Positions 42,797-52,022 of a DNA stretch of 64,000 bases are shown here, piece by piece. The stretch spans positions 2,232,001 through 2,296,000 of the forward strand of contig JASSKH010000010.1 in NCBI GenBank assembly GCA_031763025.1, in the 5' to 3' direction. A model generated the notes under the pieces. That model was given only the letters and a program-made list of their open reading frames with translations. It had not been told where the DNA came from and did no database searches. The stretch's first letter is position 1, and every line of letters starts with the position of its first letter. Source of the DNA: Macrocystis pyrifera. Taxonomy: Eukaryota; Sar; Phaeophyceae; Laminariales; Laminariaceae. Made by a program: the position numbers and the translations under genes.

Positions 42797-43403
42797 ATAT
42801 TATTACTATGCACAAGGGCAGTACTATTCACAAAAGAGTTGACCTTATTTTCGTGTAAGGGTACGTTCGTTCATATTTTCCTGCGTCTCTCTGCACCCGC
42901 CGTGTCAAAATACCTACACAAGGCTGTCAAACAACCCTACGCTTTTACCTGTGTGTGCTTGCGCTTGTCTTGCCACGTATTTCGTAGCGTGCGCATCGGT
43001 GTGCTATTGTATCCATGCCCTTTTTGCTTTTGCCTTTTGTGGCGCGTTGGAGAGTTAAGCGGGTATACCGTGTGTTGTGTGCGCTTTAGTTCATGCTTAT
43101 GCTCTTGCTTGCCTTTTTACAGGTTGTATGCGCTGCTGCTGCTGTATACCTGGTATTACATGCGCATGCTTGTTCCGCCTTTCATTTCGTGATATGTGTG
43201 TGTGTGTGCCATAATCCGGTGTGCGCTGTATCCATGCCCTTTTTGCTTCCCTGCCTTTTCCGCGTCTTTTTCGCTGTGTACGGTACATGTGCGCTTGTTT
43301 GCCCTGTATTTCGTAACGGTTGTACCGGTACCCGTTGCATCTAATCGTGTGTGTGTGTGTGTTCGCCGTGCTCGCAAAAACACGAAATGTTGCACGTGCA
43401 CAG
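42797..43403. other. Module B intron 1, pyrimidine and GT-rich, no gene
   Basis: Contains (GT)n runs at 43195-43208 and 43347-43361 and a loose duplication (CCATGCCCTTTTTGCTT near 43013 and 43232). Confidence 0.55.
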
Positions 43404-43498
43404 ATGAAGCCCGAGCTGAAGGAATGGAGCGCTCTGGTACTGGTCGTATCTACCACGGGAAATGGAGACGCGCCGGAAAACACGGAGAGGTTTTGGAG
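43404..43498 (+). CDS. MTRR: MTRR-like, module B exon 2
   Basis: 95 nt, phase 0 start and two nucleotides over, identical structure to exon 2A. It encodes MKPELKEWSALVLVV then STTGNGDAPENTERFW, with the intact second FMN loop. Acceptor GTGCACAG, donor GGAG|GTGAGC. Compared with exon 2A most codon differences are synonymous (for example GGA AAT versus GGC AAC). This is the pattern expected if both copies were under selection for protein after duplication. Confidence 0.9.
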
Positions 43499-43682
43499 GT
43501 GAGCAAGATGGTACCGTAGTCGGAAGAGCCTTCCGTGCGCCGTCGGCTGTGTGCTGTGTGCTTCTACGGTAGGAGGGAGAGAAACGAAAAAAAAAAAAAA
43601 GGCGAAGATTAATAAGATGGGAAGATGGGAAAACAAAAAAAAAAAAAGGACGAAAGAAAAAGTAATGGTCTCTGTATAATAG

Positions 43683-43915
43683 TGCCGGTTTGTATGTATG
43701 CGCCAGGCGACAATACCGGCACTAGTACAGCGGCAACCGGCACTATTAATAGCTACTCCCTCCGCACACTACCACACTACCACACTGGCTACTGCTGCAG
43801 TCTGCCATCTGTGCCAAGCGGTTTTATTCCACCGGGATTATATATATATAGGGCGACCGACGCTACTCAACGGTCACTATGACAGGACCACCACTGCTGC
43901 TGTAGTGCCGTGATA
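43683..43915. repeat. Family F repeat
   Basis: AGTGCCGGTTTGTATGTATG, CAATACCGGCACTAGTACAG, CACTATTAATAGCTACTCCC, GCACACTACCACACTACC and CATCTGTGCCAAGCGG. Confidence 0.8.
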
Positions 43916-43959
43916 TGAACTGAAAGTGTTGGACGTACACCCGATGACAAATGACGTAC

Positions 43960-44080
43960 TAGTACGGGGGTCCATAGTTAATGGGACCTGTGGAATACAT
44001 AAATAAAAAGGCTATGTAGTTTCCTTTTTTTTAATGACTAATTGTGGTCCTATTATAGCTATTGGTCCTCCGTAAAATAG
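43960..44080. repeat. M1 MITE copy, diverged
   Basis: TAGTACGGGGGTCCATAG at left and ATTGGTCCTCCGTAAAATAG at right. Confidence 0.75.
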
Positions 44081-44276
44081 TCGTTGCCATTAACAACTAC
44101 TAACTGTAGTTACGATACCAAAATATACGAAGCGTGAGGACGTTTTTTTTTTTTTTTTTTTTTTTTTTTTCAACTTTTAGATTAGTAAATTGTGACGTTT
44201 TTTTTTAATAAATAACTGCTGTTCGATCGACAAAATACTTTGAGCGATAGGTAAAAGGACCCCTTGTATTTCAATA

Positions 44277-44354
44277 CTACTCTGTCCCTTTAAATAAGAA
44301 CCGTTTTTACACTAATTTTTATACCAAAAGGTGCTTATAAGTCCGGACAGAGTG
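44277..44354. repeat. M3 MITE copy
   Basis: TACTCTGTCCCTTTAAATAA with GAACC at left; GGTGCTTATAAGTCCGGACA with GAGTG at right. Confidence 0.75.
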
Positions 44355-44369
44355 ATGTGTAATCCAAAC

Positions 44370-44699
44370 GGTAGGGCTGTGAATCAGACCCGATTTACCC
44401 GATTCATCGCAGGGATTTGAATCGGAACCGGAATCGGAATCGGCAAAGCGGGACGATGTTTTTGTTTTGCGGCAAAACATCGGTAAAACGTTGTCCCTAT
44501 TTGGACTACCTTAAGTCAGGATGCACTACGTACGAATTTCCTTTTTTTTTCGTAATACAAGTTTTTTGAAAAACAAGGATTCAACTCGCACGCCGGATTG
44601 GCCGATATATCGGATATATCGTCTGCGCTCGGAAAACCGATTATGTCTTGAATATCGGTAAATACAGCCGATTCGCAGCACTACCGAATGTTCCCGGTA
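44370..44699. other. Unassigned with GGAATC repeats
   Basis: GAATCGGAACCGGAATCGGA near 44418. The rest is AT-rich and unrecognised. Confidence 0.5.
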
Positions 44700-44780
44700 C
44701 CACACTGGGCGAAAATATAAGAATCGCTTGATCTTCATATTGATGTCTGGACTGTCCTTTTATTTCCGTCCATAATGGTG
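44700..44780. repeat. M3 MITE copy
   Basis: CACACTGGGCGAAAATATAA at left and TATTTCCGTCCATAATGG at right. Confidence 0.6.
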
Positions 44781-45035
44781 AAGTGATACAGAGTACTGGT
44801 ATATCGGCGGCTGTGTACATTTCTACTTAGAATTTCCTCGCGAAAGGCCAAAAATAAAGCCCGGTGGACTTTTCCTAGATGTTTTTTTTTTCACTGGCAG
44901 GGTCAACTGAAACCAAAAGCAGAGCGTTTTTTTTTTTTGGTACTTGTAAAAAAGAGTTAAAAATGTTTTTTTTTGTTTTCTTGTTTTGTACAAGGTACAC
45001 GAAAGGAATTGTGATACACGAGCGGTGTTATTTAT

Positions 45036-45352
45036 AGGCGCCAGGGGTTTTCATCATATCTGACAACGAAGGTGGATTGTTGTTGTTTTGTTTTCGTGAC
45101 AGGAATTTCATGCGCGGTATGCGCGCCGGAGTGAGAGCATTGTCTGTCGGTAATCGCGGAAAAGCGTGAGAGCGTGAGTTAGCAAAATTCGGTGAAATCG
45201 AGGAGCGATGGGAATGCTGAACTCTTTTGTGCGATGAAAATGAAGGCGTGTTTACATCGGGGGGAGAAAGGGGACAAAAAAGACACATGTGACCATACCA
45301 CGGCTTGTTTCATAGAGCTGGAAAGTAAAGTGAAGGCTAAAAAAAAAAATAC
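45036..45352 (+). mobile_element. Diverged SINE relative
   Basis: From AGCGTGAGAGCGTGAGTTAG through GAGGAGCGATGGGAATGCTG and CACATGTGACCATACCACGG to a terminal A run it matches the SINE at 42139. The upstream head (45036-45150) lacks a clear tRNA-like A or B box, so it may be a different head or a decayed one. Confidence 0.65.
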
Positions 45353-45436
45353 CAAAGCAGTACTCTGGTACGTATTGACCAGCAGTCGTTCGCGCGGTGT
45401 GTATGCAGGCAGGCCGCAGCGTTTTTCGACGGCGCA

Positions 45437-45438
<2 letters not shown>

Positions 45439-45517
<79 letters not shown>

Positions 45518-45710
45518 TGATTAGTCCGGTCGGTGAAAACCCGACATGCTCCGTCCCGGCATTGTAGGGATGCGAGGGTCTATGGTATTACGACTACGGC
45601 CATGCATGATAATGAGTACAAAAAAACCCCCCCCCCCCCCGACGTGCCCCGTCCCGGCGTTGTAGGATGCGAGGGTCTATGGTCATATGACTACGGCCAT
45701 GCACGATAAT

Positions 45711-45799
<89 letters not shown>
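45439..45799. repeat. Two poly-C tracts of about 80 nt flanking a family D end
   Basis: C run at 45439-45517, then a D end (GTCGGTGAAAACCCGACATG to CATGATAATGAGTAC) followed by a partial second D end. A second C run occupies 45715-45799. These are the longest homopolymers in the window. Confidence 0.95.
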
Positions 45800-45800
<1 letters not shown>

Positions 45801-45819
45801 CGCTAATTAGTCGACGCTT

Positions 45820-46060
45820 GTCATCCATTTGCCAGAAAGTCTGCCTCACAGGCGGTTCTTCGTATGTAGCAGTATGCGGCAAACCCTTGATGCGACTCGC
45901 CGAACGGACATCTCACGTTTCGCTTCGCGCTTGGTTGAGAGTAATGTCTGCCTGGTAGGTGAAAACCCGACGTGCTCCGTCCCGGCATTGTATAGATGCG
46001 AGGGTAGTCTATGGTTATTCGACTACGGTCGTGCATGGCATGAGTGCCCCCGCCCTCCCC
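45820..46060 (-). repeat. Family D end immediately upstream of exon 3B
   Basis: CCATTTGCCAGAAAGTCTGC, CGCTTCGCGCTTGGTTGAG, AAAACCCGACGTGCTCCGTC and TCGTGCATGGCATGAGTGCC. The terminal C-rich stretch is the pyrimidine tract of the exon 3B acceptor. Confidence 0.85.
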
Positions 46061-46075
46061 GCCACTCCGGAGCAG

Positions 46076-46168
46076 ATTCTTGAAGAGGAGAGCCCAGCCG
46101 AAGGACTTACTGCAAGGACTCCCATTCGCTCTACTAGGCCTCGGAGACACCAACTACGACAAATTCTG
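46076..46168 (+). CDS. MTRR: MTRR-like, module B exon 3
   Basis: 93 nt: one nucleotide completing Arg with exon 2B, 30 codons, then TG left open. It encodes FLKRRAQPKDLLQGLPF then ALLGLGDTNYDKF, with the intact third FMN-binding loop (human MTRR: GLLGLGDSEY). Acceptor GGAGCAG, donor TG|GTACGA. The C-rich end of a family D repeat lies directly upstream. Against exon 3C the protein is identical while many third positions differ (CTA CTA GGC CTC versus CTT CTG GGC CTT), a strong sign of past purifying selection. Confidence 0.93.
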
Positions 46169-46199
46169 GTACGAATCGCTGATACGCATATAATGTTTA

Positions 46200-46610
46200 G
46201 GGGGGGGGATTAGTAGAGTATATACTCGGGTACGCATCCGGGTACTAATCCTGGTTGTTATTGGTCATACTCGGGTATGTTACCCATGGACTAAACCTGG
46301 TTGTTTTGGTCACACTCGGGTATGTATCCGGTCACACTCGAGTATGTATTCGGGTACTAAACCTGGTTGTTTTGGTCCTACTCGGTTATGTGTACGGGTG
46401 CACCCAAGAGTGGGCAGCCTGCTAAACACGCTCTGGATAGATGCCTGGTACGTGGTATGTATGTAGAGGTTCTGGAGGGTTGAAGGAGCTGTATACGGTA
46501 GATATGTTCGGTAGATTTAATCGGCAGATGCAGTCGGTAGGTGTAGTCGGTAGGTGTAATCGGTAGATGTAATCGGTAGATGTAATCGGTGGGTGAAGAT
46601 TTCGTGAGCT
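46200..46610. repeat. Two short minisatellites
   Basis: 46220-46390: units of ACTCGGGTATGT and CTAAACCTGGTTGTTTTGGT. 46495-46592: units of GTAATCGGTAGATGT/GTAGTCGGTAGGT. Confidence 0.85.
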
Positions 46611-46934
46611 CTCTTTTTATCCGTGCGCGCGCACACGAACATCTACCTGTTCTCTGTAAGATGCTGCACCGCTGTGGTACATACGTGTGTAGCACAGAGC
46701 GCTTTTTTTTTATTTAGTTGCGCGACAGAAATGGCAAGCGAGTGATTGAGCGGGAGGGTTGGTTGGCTGGTTGTAGACTTCCGCGGTACCAACCGAGATT
46801 GTCTTAACCCCTCCCCCCCCTCCCCCCATACCGCCTCTGGCATTTCCTGTCTCCTCGTTGTCTCATCGTCGCCATTATCACCACCACCACCACCACCACC
46901 GCAATCACCCCACTCCACCAACGCCCCCATTACA
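46611..46934. other. Module B intron 3, no gene seen
   Basis: A CAC trinucleotide run lies at about 46880-46905. Otherwise unassigned; frames on both strands are low complexity. Confidence 0.5.
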
Positions 46935-47135
46935 GCAGTGTTCCGTGTATAGTGCTCGTATGTGCCAGGCCGAAAGGCATACACTGGCAATATTAGCGGG
47001 CACAGGCGCTATTAATACTACTCCGCGTAGTGCCACACTGGCTACTGTAATCCCATCTGTGCCCATCTGTGCCAAGCGACTTGACCGGCAGTATATCGGG
47101 CACCGACACTATTTAGCGGGCCGTATGGAGGGACT
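46935..47135. repeat. Family F repeat
   Basis: GTGCTCGTATGTGCCAGGCC, GCGCTATTAATACTACTCCG, GTGCCACACTGGCTACTG and CATCTGTGCCAAGCGAC. Confidence 0.75.
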
Positions 47136-47308
47136 CTTACTGCTGTACCACCCATCACCCAACCGCCTCCGCCGTCTCTCCCCACCGCTTGTCCTGCCAC
47201 CACCATGACCATGGCCACCATGACCGCCATCGACTATTAACCCCACCACCGTTAACACCAACACTACCTCCACTACCAAGACCACCATCAACACCCCCCC
47301 CCCCCCCG

Positions 47309-47364
47309 TCTCGAACGGGATGCGTGGTGAATGGTCAAATGACTAAGGCAAGCAACAAATGAGT

Positions 47365-47406
<42 letters not shown>
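47309..47406 (+). repeat. Family D end upstream of exon 4B
   Basis: GTCTCGAACGGGATGCGTGG, GACTAAGGCAAGCAACAAAT, GAGTAC and about 41 C. The C run leads into the CCCTCCCC pyrimidine tract of the exon 4B acceptor. Confidence 0.85.
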
Positions 47407-47409
<3 letters not shown>

Positions 47410-47447
47410 CCTCCCCCTCCCTCCCCCCCTACCACCATCATCGTCAG

Positions 47448-48192
47448 CCACATGGGCAAGAGCTTGGACAAGAGGCTGCGAGAGCTCGGGTCGGAGCCGT
47501 TCCATACCCCTGCCTTCGCGGACGAGGCCACTAACATGGAGGAGGTCGTGGAGCCTTGGATGGCATCTCTGCTGCCCGCCCTCGAGGTCCTTGTCGGCGC
47601 TGCGGGGGGCGGGGACGCCGTCGCTGTCGCTGTCGCTAACGATGATGCCGCCGCCAAGGGTGCTGTGGTTGGTGGGGGTGTTGTAGTCGCTAAGGGTGAT
47701 GCGGTGGCCAAGGGGGTGGTGCGGTGGTTGTGGATGCTGCTGTAGTCGCTGCAGGAGCAGGAGCTTCGGCAGGAACAGGAGCTTCGGCAGGAACAGGAGC
47801 TTCGGCAGGAGCAGGAGCAGTAGGAGGAGCAGCAGCTGGAGAGGGAACACCAGGGGCGGCAGCAGGGGCAGCAGCAGGAGCAGCAGCAGGAGCAGCAGCA
47901 GGAGCAGCAGCAGGAGCAGCAGCAGCAGCAGCAGCAGGAGCAGCAGCAGGAGCAGCAGGAGCAGCAGCAGGAGCAGCAGCAGGAGCAGCAGCAGCAGCAG
48001 CAGCAGGAGCAGGAGCAGCAGCAGCAGGTGCAGGAACGACAGCAGGGGCGGCAACAGCAACAGCAACAGCAGCAGCAGCAGAAGCAGTAAGGGCAACACC
48101 AGGAGCTATACCGGCAGCAGCGCCGCCCGTGTCCACGGCGTCCTCGTCAAGCACAATGGTAGTCGCTGAAGCAAAGACAGTGCCAGCAGCAT

Positions 48193-48228
<36 letters not shown>

Positions 48229-48430
48229 CACCACCACCAGCAACAGCACCAGCACCAGCAACAGCAACAGCAGCGCCAGCAGCACCAACAGCACCGGCAA
48301 CAGGAGCAACCGCGGCGGCTGCGGCGGCAGCGGCAGCGGTCGCGGCGTCTCCCTCGGCTGCGGCAACCAGTTCGGGGACGATTTCCGGCGGGGGTTCGCC
48401 CGGAACGGAGGGGGCCCTTGCTCCTCACAG
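47448..48430 (+). CDS. MTRR: MTRR-like, module B exon 4 with long Ala/Gly linker
   Basis: After CGTCAG, the C closes Cys with exon 3B; then HMGKSLDKRLRELGSEPF, HTPAFADEATNMEEVV and EPWMASLLPALEVL, the C-terminal part of the flavodoxin domain. The linker follows. Its frame hits a stop at 47743-47745 unless one base is added near the GGGGG at about 47711-47715. The adjacent frame is then open from there to the donor CACAG|GTGGGG. That frame encodes about 200 residues that are almost only Ala and Gly from GCAGGAGCA repeats, then an Ala/Thr/Ser/Pro-rich tail. With the one-base correction the exon ends two nucleotides into a codon, as exon 4A does. The linker is far longer than usual for MTRR. Confidence 0.82.
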
Positions 48431-49389
48431 GTGGGGGGTGGAGGAGGGGTAGTGGGGGTGGCGTTCGGGGGGGTTGGGGGGGTGGGAGGCGAGGGAGAGG
48501 AAGATAAAAGGGCGCGGGGGCGGGTAGGGAGGGCGGGGGGGGCTGGTGGGGAGCAAGAGGAGGGAACGAGGATATACTCATGTCATGCATGGCGGTATTC
48601 GTATGGCCATAGACCCTCGCATTCGTAAGGGGGTTGGGAAAAGGGNNNNNNNNNNNNNNNNNNNNNNNNNNNNNNNNNNNNNNNNNNNNNNNNNNNNNNN
48701 NNNNNNNNNNNNNNNNNNNNNNNNNNNNNNNNNNNNNNNNNNNNNTTTTTTTTCATGGTGGTGGTGGTGGTGATGGTGTGTTGGTTGTTTTTGTTGTGGT
48801 GGTTGGCGATAGTGGCGGTGGTGTTTTTGACGTATCATTATGGCATGACATATCGTATGATGTCATATGCTGCACACGTTCAGGCAACTATGTCGGGATT
48901 CGTCATTTGCTTAGTGGTTGCGTATAGCCCCGGAACGATCTGGTCGATTTAATGGACGTTTTATTGCCCCCATTTTCTGACGTAGTGCCACCGATGGTTA
49001 GGAAAACCCTCGTCGTATATATTTCCCCCCCCTAATGCGTCGCGCTTGGTGCAAGCAATGTCTGCCTGGTCGGTGAAAACCCGACGTGCTTCGTCCCGGC
49101 ATTGTAGGGATGCGAGGGTCTATGGTCGTACGACTACGGCCATGCATGATAATGAGTACACCCTCCCCCACCCCTAATGCGTCCGCTTGTTTGCCTTGTT
49201 TCACTGCTTTTGCCTGCTGGCATATGTTCGCGCCGGCTTGCCTTCTTTTGCGGCTTTACGTACGTTTTTGCCTGCTCTGGCCTGCTTGCATATGTTGTTG
49301 CCTACTTGCTTGGTTACTTGCCTGCCTGTCTGCCTGCTTGATTGCGTGGGCGATAACCCTCCCCTCCCCCCCGATAACGCCCGATTCAG
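48431..49389. other. DNA between module B and module C, with 100-N gap
   Basis: G-rich to 48560. A D end lies at 48575-48640 (CATGCATGGCGGTATTCGTA). Ns occupy exactly 48646-48745, then (GGT)n and unassigned DNA. A D end (CTGCCTGGTCGGTGAAAACC to ATGCATGATAATGAGTACAC) lies at 49058-49162. No exon 1 copy is visible, so exon 1C may be in the gap or absent. Confidence 0.75.
48646..48745. other. Assembly gap (100 N)
   Basis: Exactly 100 N, a conventional placeholder for unknown length. The left flank is a D-family end, the right flank T-rich then GGT repeats. Confidence 1.
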
Positions 49390-49485
49390 ATGCAACCCGA
49401 ACTTAAGGGCTGGAGCGCGTTAGTGCTGGTCGTATCGACCACGGGCAACGGGGATGCTCCGGAAAAACACCGAGAGATTTTGGAG
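49390..49485 (+). pseudogene. MTRR: MTRR-like, module C exon 2 (one extra base)
   Basis: It starts after CGATTCAG in phase 0 with MQPELKGWSALVLVV and STTGNGDAPE, the second FMN loop. It is then 96 nt rather than 95: GGAAAAACACCG has one A more than exon 2B (GGAAAACACGG). The end shifts from NTERFW to an out-of-frame KHREILE and would not join exon 3C in frame. Splice sites are intact (GGAG|GTGATT). Because the extra base is in an A run it could be a sequencing error, and module C is the one physically joined to the only reductase exons. Confidence 0.8.
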
Positions 49486-49924
49486 GTGATTTGTTGAGAC
49501 GTCATACATCTGTAACCTTTCAGTGTGGAAATAAACGTAACCGCCGTTTTGTTTTTTCAGTTCTATTAACAAACGGCCCTTCACTTTTACGGAAGGAGTG
49601 ATCGATACCCGATGCATTCCCCCCCCCCCCTTTTTGGCGCGGATGGCCGACCTCCGACCGCCCGGAGATTTTTCTCGGAGAAAATTCTCGGAATGAAGAT
49701 GTAACGAGGAGGTAGTGTAGACTTTTCAACCATTGCCCACATCGGAATCGGACAGACAATCGATTTTCCACTTCCGTGTTCTACGTACAGTAAACATTTC
49801 CAGGGTAGATAAATTCCCGTTCTTTTGTATACTATAGCATGGTCTATGGCTCAGATTGCCGGGTGAGACCGGCATGACCTGCCTGATCTATACCAGAGAG
49901 TGCGTTGCGCGTGTTTCATGGTGA
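49486..49924. other. Module C intron 2, unassigned
   Basis: A short poly-C at 49619-49630. Nothing else recognised. Confidence 0.5.
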
Positions 49925-50175
49925 TGAACTATTATAGATGACCTATCTGTAGATGATCTATCTGTAGATGATTTATCTGTAAATGATCTTTCGGTAGATG
50001 GTTTATCTGTAAATGATCTATCTGTATATGATATATCTGTAGATGATCTATCTGTAGATGATCTATCTGTAGATGATCTATCTGTAGATGATCTATCTGT
50101 AGATTATCTATCTGTAGATGATCTATCAGATGATCTATCTATAGATGATCTATCTGTAGATGATCTATCCGAGGT
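49925..50175. repeat. Minisatellite, 15-bp unit, part of family H
   Basis: About 16 units of TAGATGATCTATCTG with point changes, the purest tandem form of the GATCT-rich family. Confidence 0.95.
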
Positions 50176-50500
50176 TTTGGATTATATCCCGATTGCCTGC
50201 GAAAGTTCTCGGGATTTTCTAATGGGAGGGAGTTAGCGTGGACTATCAACCGTTTTGGCGGACGAAGCTGGGACTAATCAGACGCCAACACGTCCCAAAG
50301 TCTGAGGAAGTATCGTAAGTAACTATTCATATTCAATTTAAACGTTCGTTAGACTTGAGGACAGTGGTGGCATGGAATGGGCCCCTGATGTATTCTCATC
50401 TGATATAATCTGATCTGATGTCAACTCATAATCTCGTGTGTGTTACTATTCAGCCTAAGCAAGTCCTTAAGGCTTCGGGACAGAGTGGTGCATGAGTTGG
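50176..50500. other. Module C intron 2, unassigned
   Basis: No element recognised; GGGACAGAGTGGTGCATG at about 50478 resembles an M3 end. Confidence 0.4.
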
Positions 50501-50612
50501 AGACGATCTAGTCTGATCTTATCTGATCTGAGCTGATATATTCTGATCTGATCTGACCTGGTCTGACCTGGTCTGAGCTGAGCTGAGCTGAGCTGAGCTG
50601 ACATGATCTGAT
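50500..50612. repeat. CTGAT / GAGCT pentanucleotide repeat
   Basis: (TCTGA)n passing into (GAGCT)n just upstream of exon 3C. Confidence 0.92.
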
Positions 50613-50659
50613 GTGTCGGGCGTGTGTGATTTTTTTTTTAATGTATGTACGGGGCACAG

Positions 50660-50752
50660 GTTCTTGAAGAGGAGGGCCCAGCCGAAGGACTTGCTGCAGG
50701 GACTCCCGTTCGCGCTTCTGGGCCTTGGAGACACCAACTACGACAAATTCTG
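50660..50752 (+). CDS. MTRR: MTRR-like, module C exon 3
   Basis: 93 nt, encoding FLKRRAQPKDLLQGLPF and ALLGLGDTNYDKF, with the intact third FMN loop and a protein sequence identical to exon 3B. Acceptor GGGGCACAG, donor TG|GTGCGA. The open TG is closed to Cys by the first C of exon 4C. In the family this loop contacts the flavin ring. Confidence 0.93.
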
Positions 50753-50775
50753 GTGCGAACCTCAACCTTCCACGC

Positions 50776-51075
50776 CTCGGGTTGACAGATCATGTACAGA
50801 TCATGCACACATCATTCCCGCCCGATGATCTAGATCATTCAAGGCAGATAGATAGATATATTCGCGATCTTTTACGTGAGGTCTAGCTCATGTTTCCCGT
50901 TGGGACCCTTACGTACGACGTGCATGATCTAGCATATGTTTCCTGGGTTGGATCTGTACTGTACAGATAGATCCTGCACTACTACCTCTCACAACGGCAG
51001 GCGAAGAGCTAGATCATCTACAGTAGACAGATCAGATAGATCATGATCTGTCTTACAGTGGATGTGGATCCTTAT
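50776..51075. repeat. Family H, GATCT-rich repeat
   Basis: AGATCATGTACAGATCATGC, GATGATCTAGATCATTCA, CCTCTCACAACGGCAGGCGA and AGATCATCTACAGTAGACAG, in mixed orientation relative to 28015-28560. Confidence 0.75.
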
Positions 51076-51119
51076 GTCATGTTAGGGGGCTATGTAGCAC
51101 AAGAAGGCCCCGGAATAGC

Positions 51120-51510
51120 AGAAAGAGGACCAGAAGGAGGGCGGGGGGGAGGGGGGGGGAAGAGGGGGAGGGGGGGGGGGAAGAAGAGGGAGAAGGGGGG
51201 AGGAGTGGTGGCAGGGGGGGGGGGGGGGGGGGGGGGGGGGGGTAGTCTTGCGTTACGCTAGGGGCTACAGTGCAGAGGTCGAAAACTTGTGGGAGAGGGA
51301 GAGGGGGCGGGGGGGGGGGGGCAGAGAGGACAGGGGGGGAGAAGGGGGGTGCAGGAAGAGGAGACGGGGAAAGGGGGGACGGGGACGGGGGAGGGGGGGG
51401 GCGAGCGGGGGAGATAGCGGTTTCGTGGCTTGCGGGAGCTTTGCTTCTGAGGGGTGGGCATGGGTAGAGAGACGAGGGGAAGGGGGGGAGTGGGGGAGGG
51501 AGTGACTGAG
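51120..51510. repeat. G-rich low complexity
   Basis: GGGGAGG/GGGGGAG repeats with pure G runs of up to about 24. All frames are Gly/Arg/Glu or Pro/Ser only. Confidence 0.95.
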
Positions 51511-52022
51511 TTTCGTGTTTTGCTTGCTTGCTGCTGTCTGCCCCGTCGACGGCATACCGTGGCCTTGTGCGCAAGGCGCGGCGACCGGCAAGACTACTGT
51601 TGTCGATCCCAACTACTGTACGTTCAATAACCGTTCATTCACACACGGAATCATTGACACGACCCACCGCCTCCGCCGTTCTCCTCCACCGCTCGTCCTG
51701 CCACCACCACCACCACGACCATCGTCGCCATGATCACCATCACCATCACCAATAACACTTCCACTGAAAAAAATGGAGGGCATGTATATAGCATCAGTGC
51801 TAAAAAAAAAAAACACGAAAAAAAACATGTGAAAAAAAAATTCCGATGGTGAGCTGCTTCTACCCACGAAACGTGGGTTATAGACCACTACCAGCACCAC
51901 CGCTAATACGAACACCAACACCACCTCCACTACCACTACCATTATTGCCAGCACCACCATCACTACTAACCCCCCTCCCCCCGCGCCCTCCCTCCCTCCC
52001 GCCCTACGACCACCATCGTCAG
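51511..52022. other. Module C intron 3, no gene seen
   Basis: CAC-rich patches and A runs at about 51804-51840. Short pyrimidine tract CCTCCCTCCC before the exon 4C acceptor. 51880-51960 (AACACCAACACCACCTCCAC) resembles 47240-47280. Confidence 0.5.

Noticed and set aside
47335..48099. 254-codon minus-strand frame of almost pure leucine
   Set aside because: It is the complement of the GCAGGAGCA repeat in exon 4B; composition is entirely explained by the repeat.
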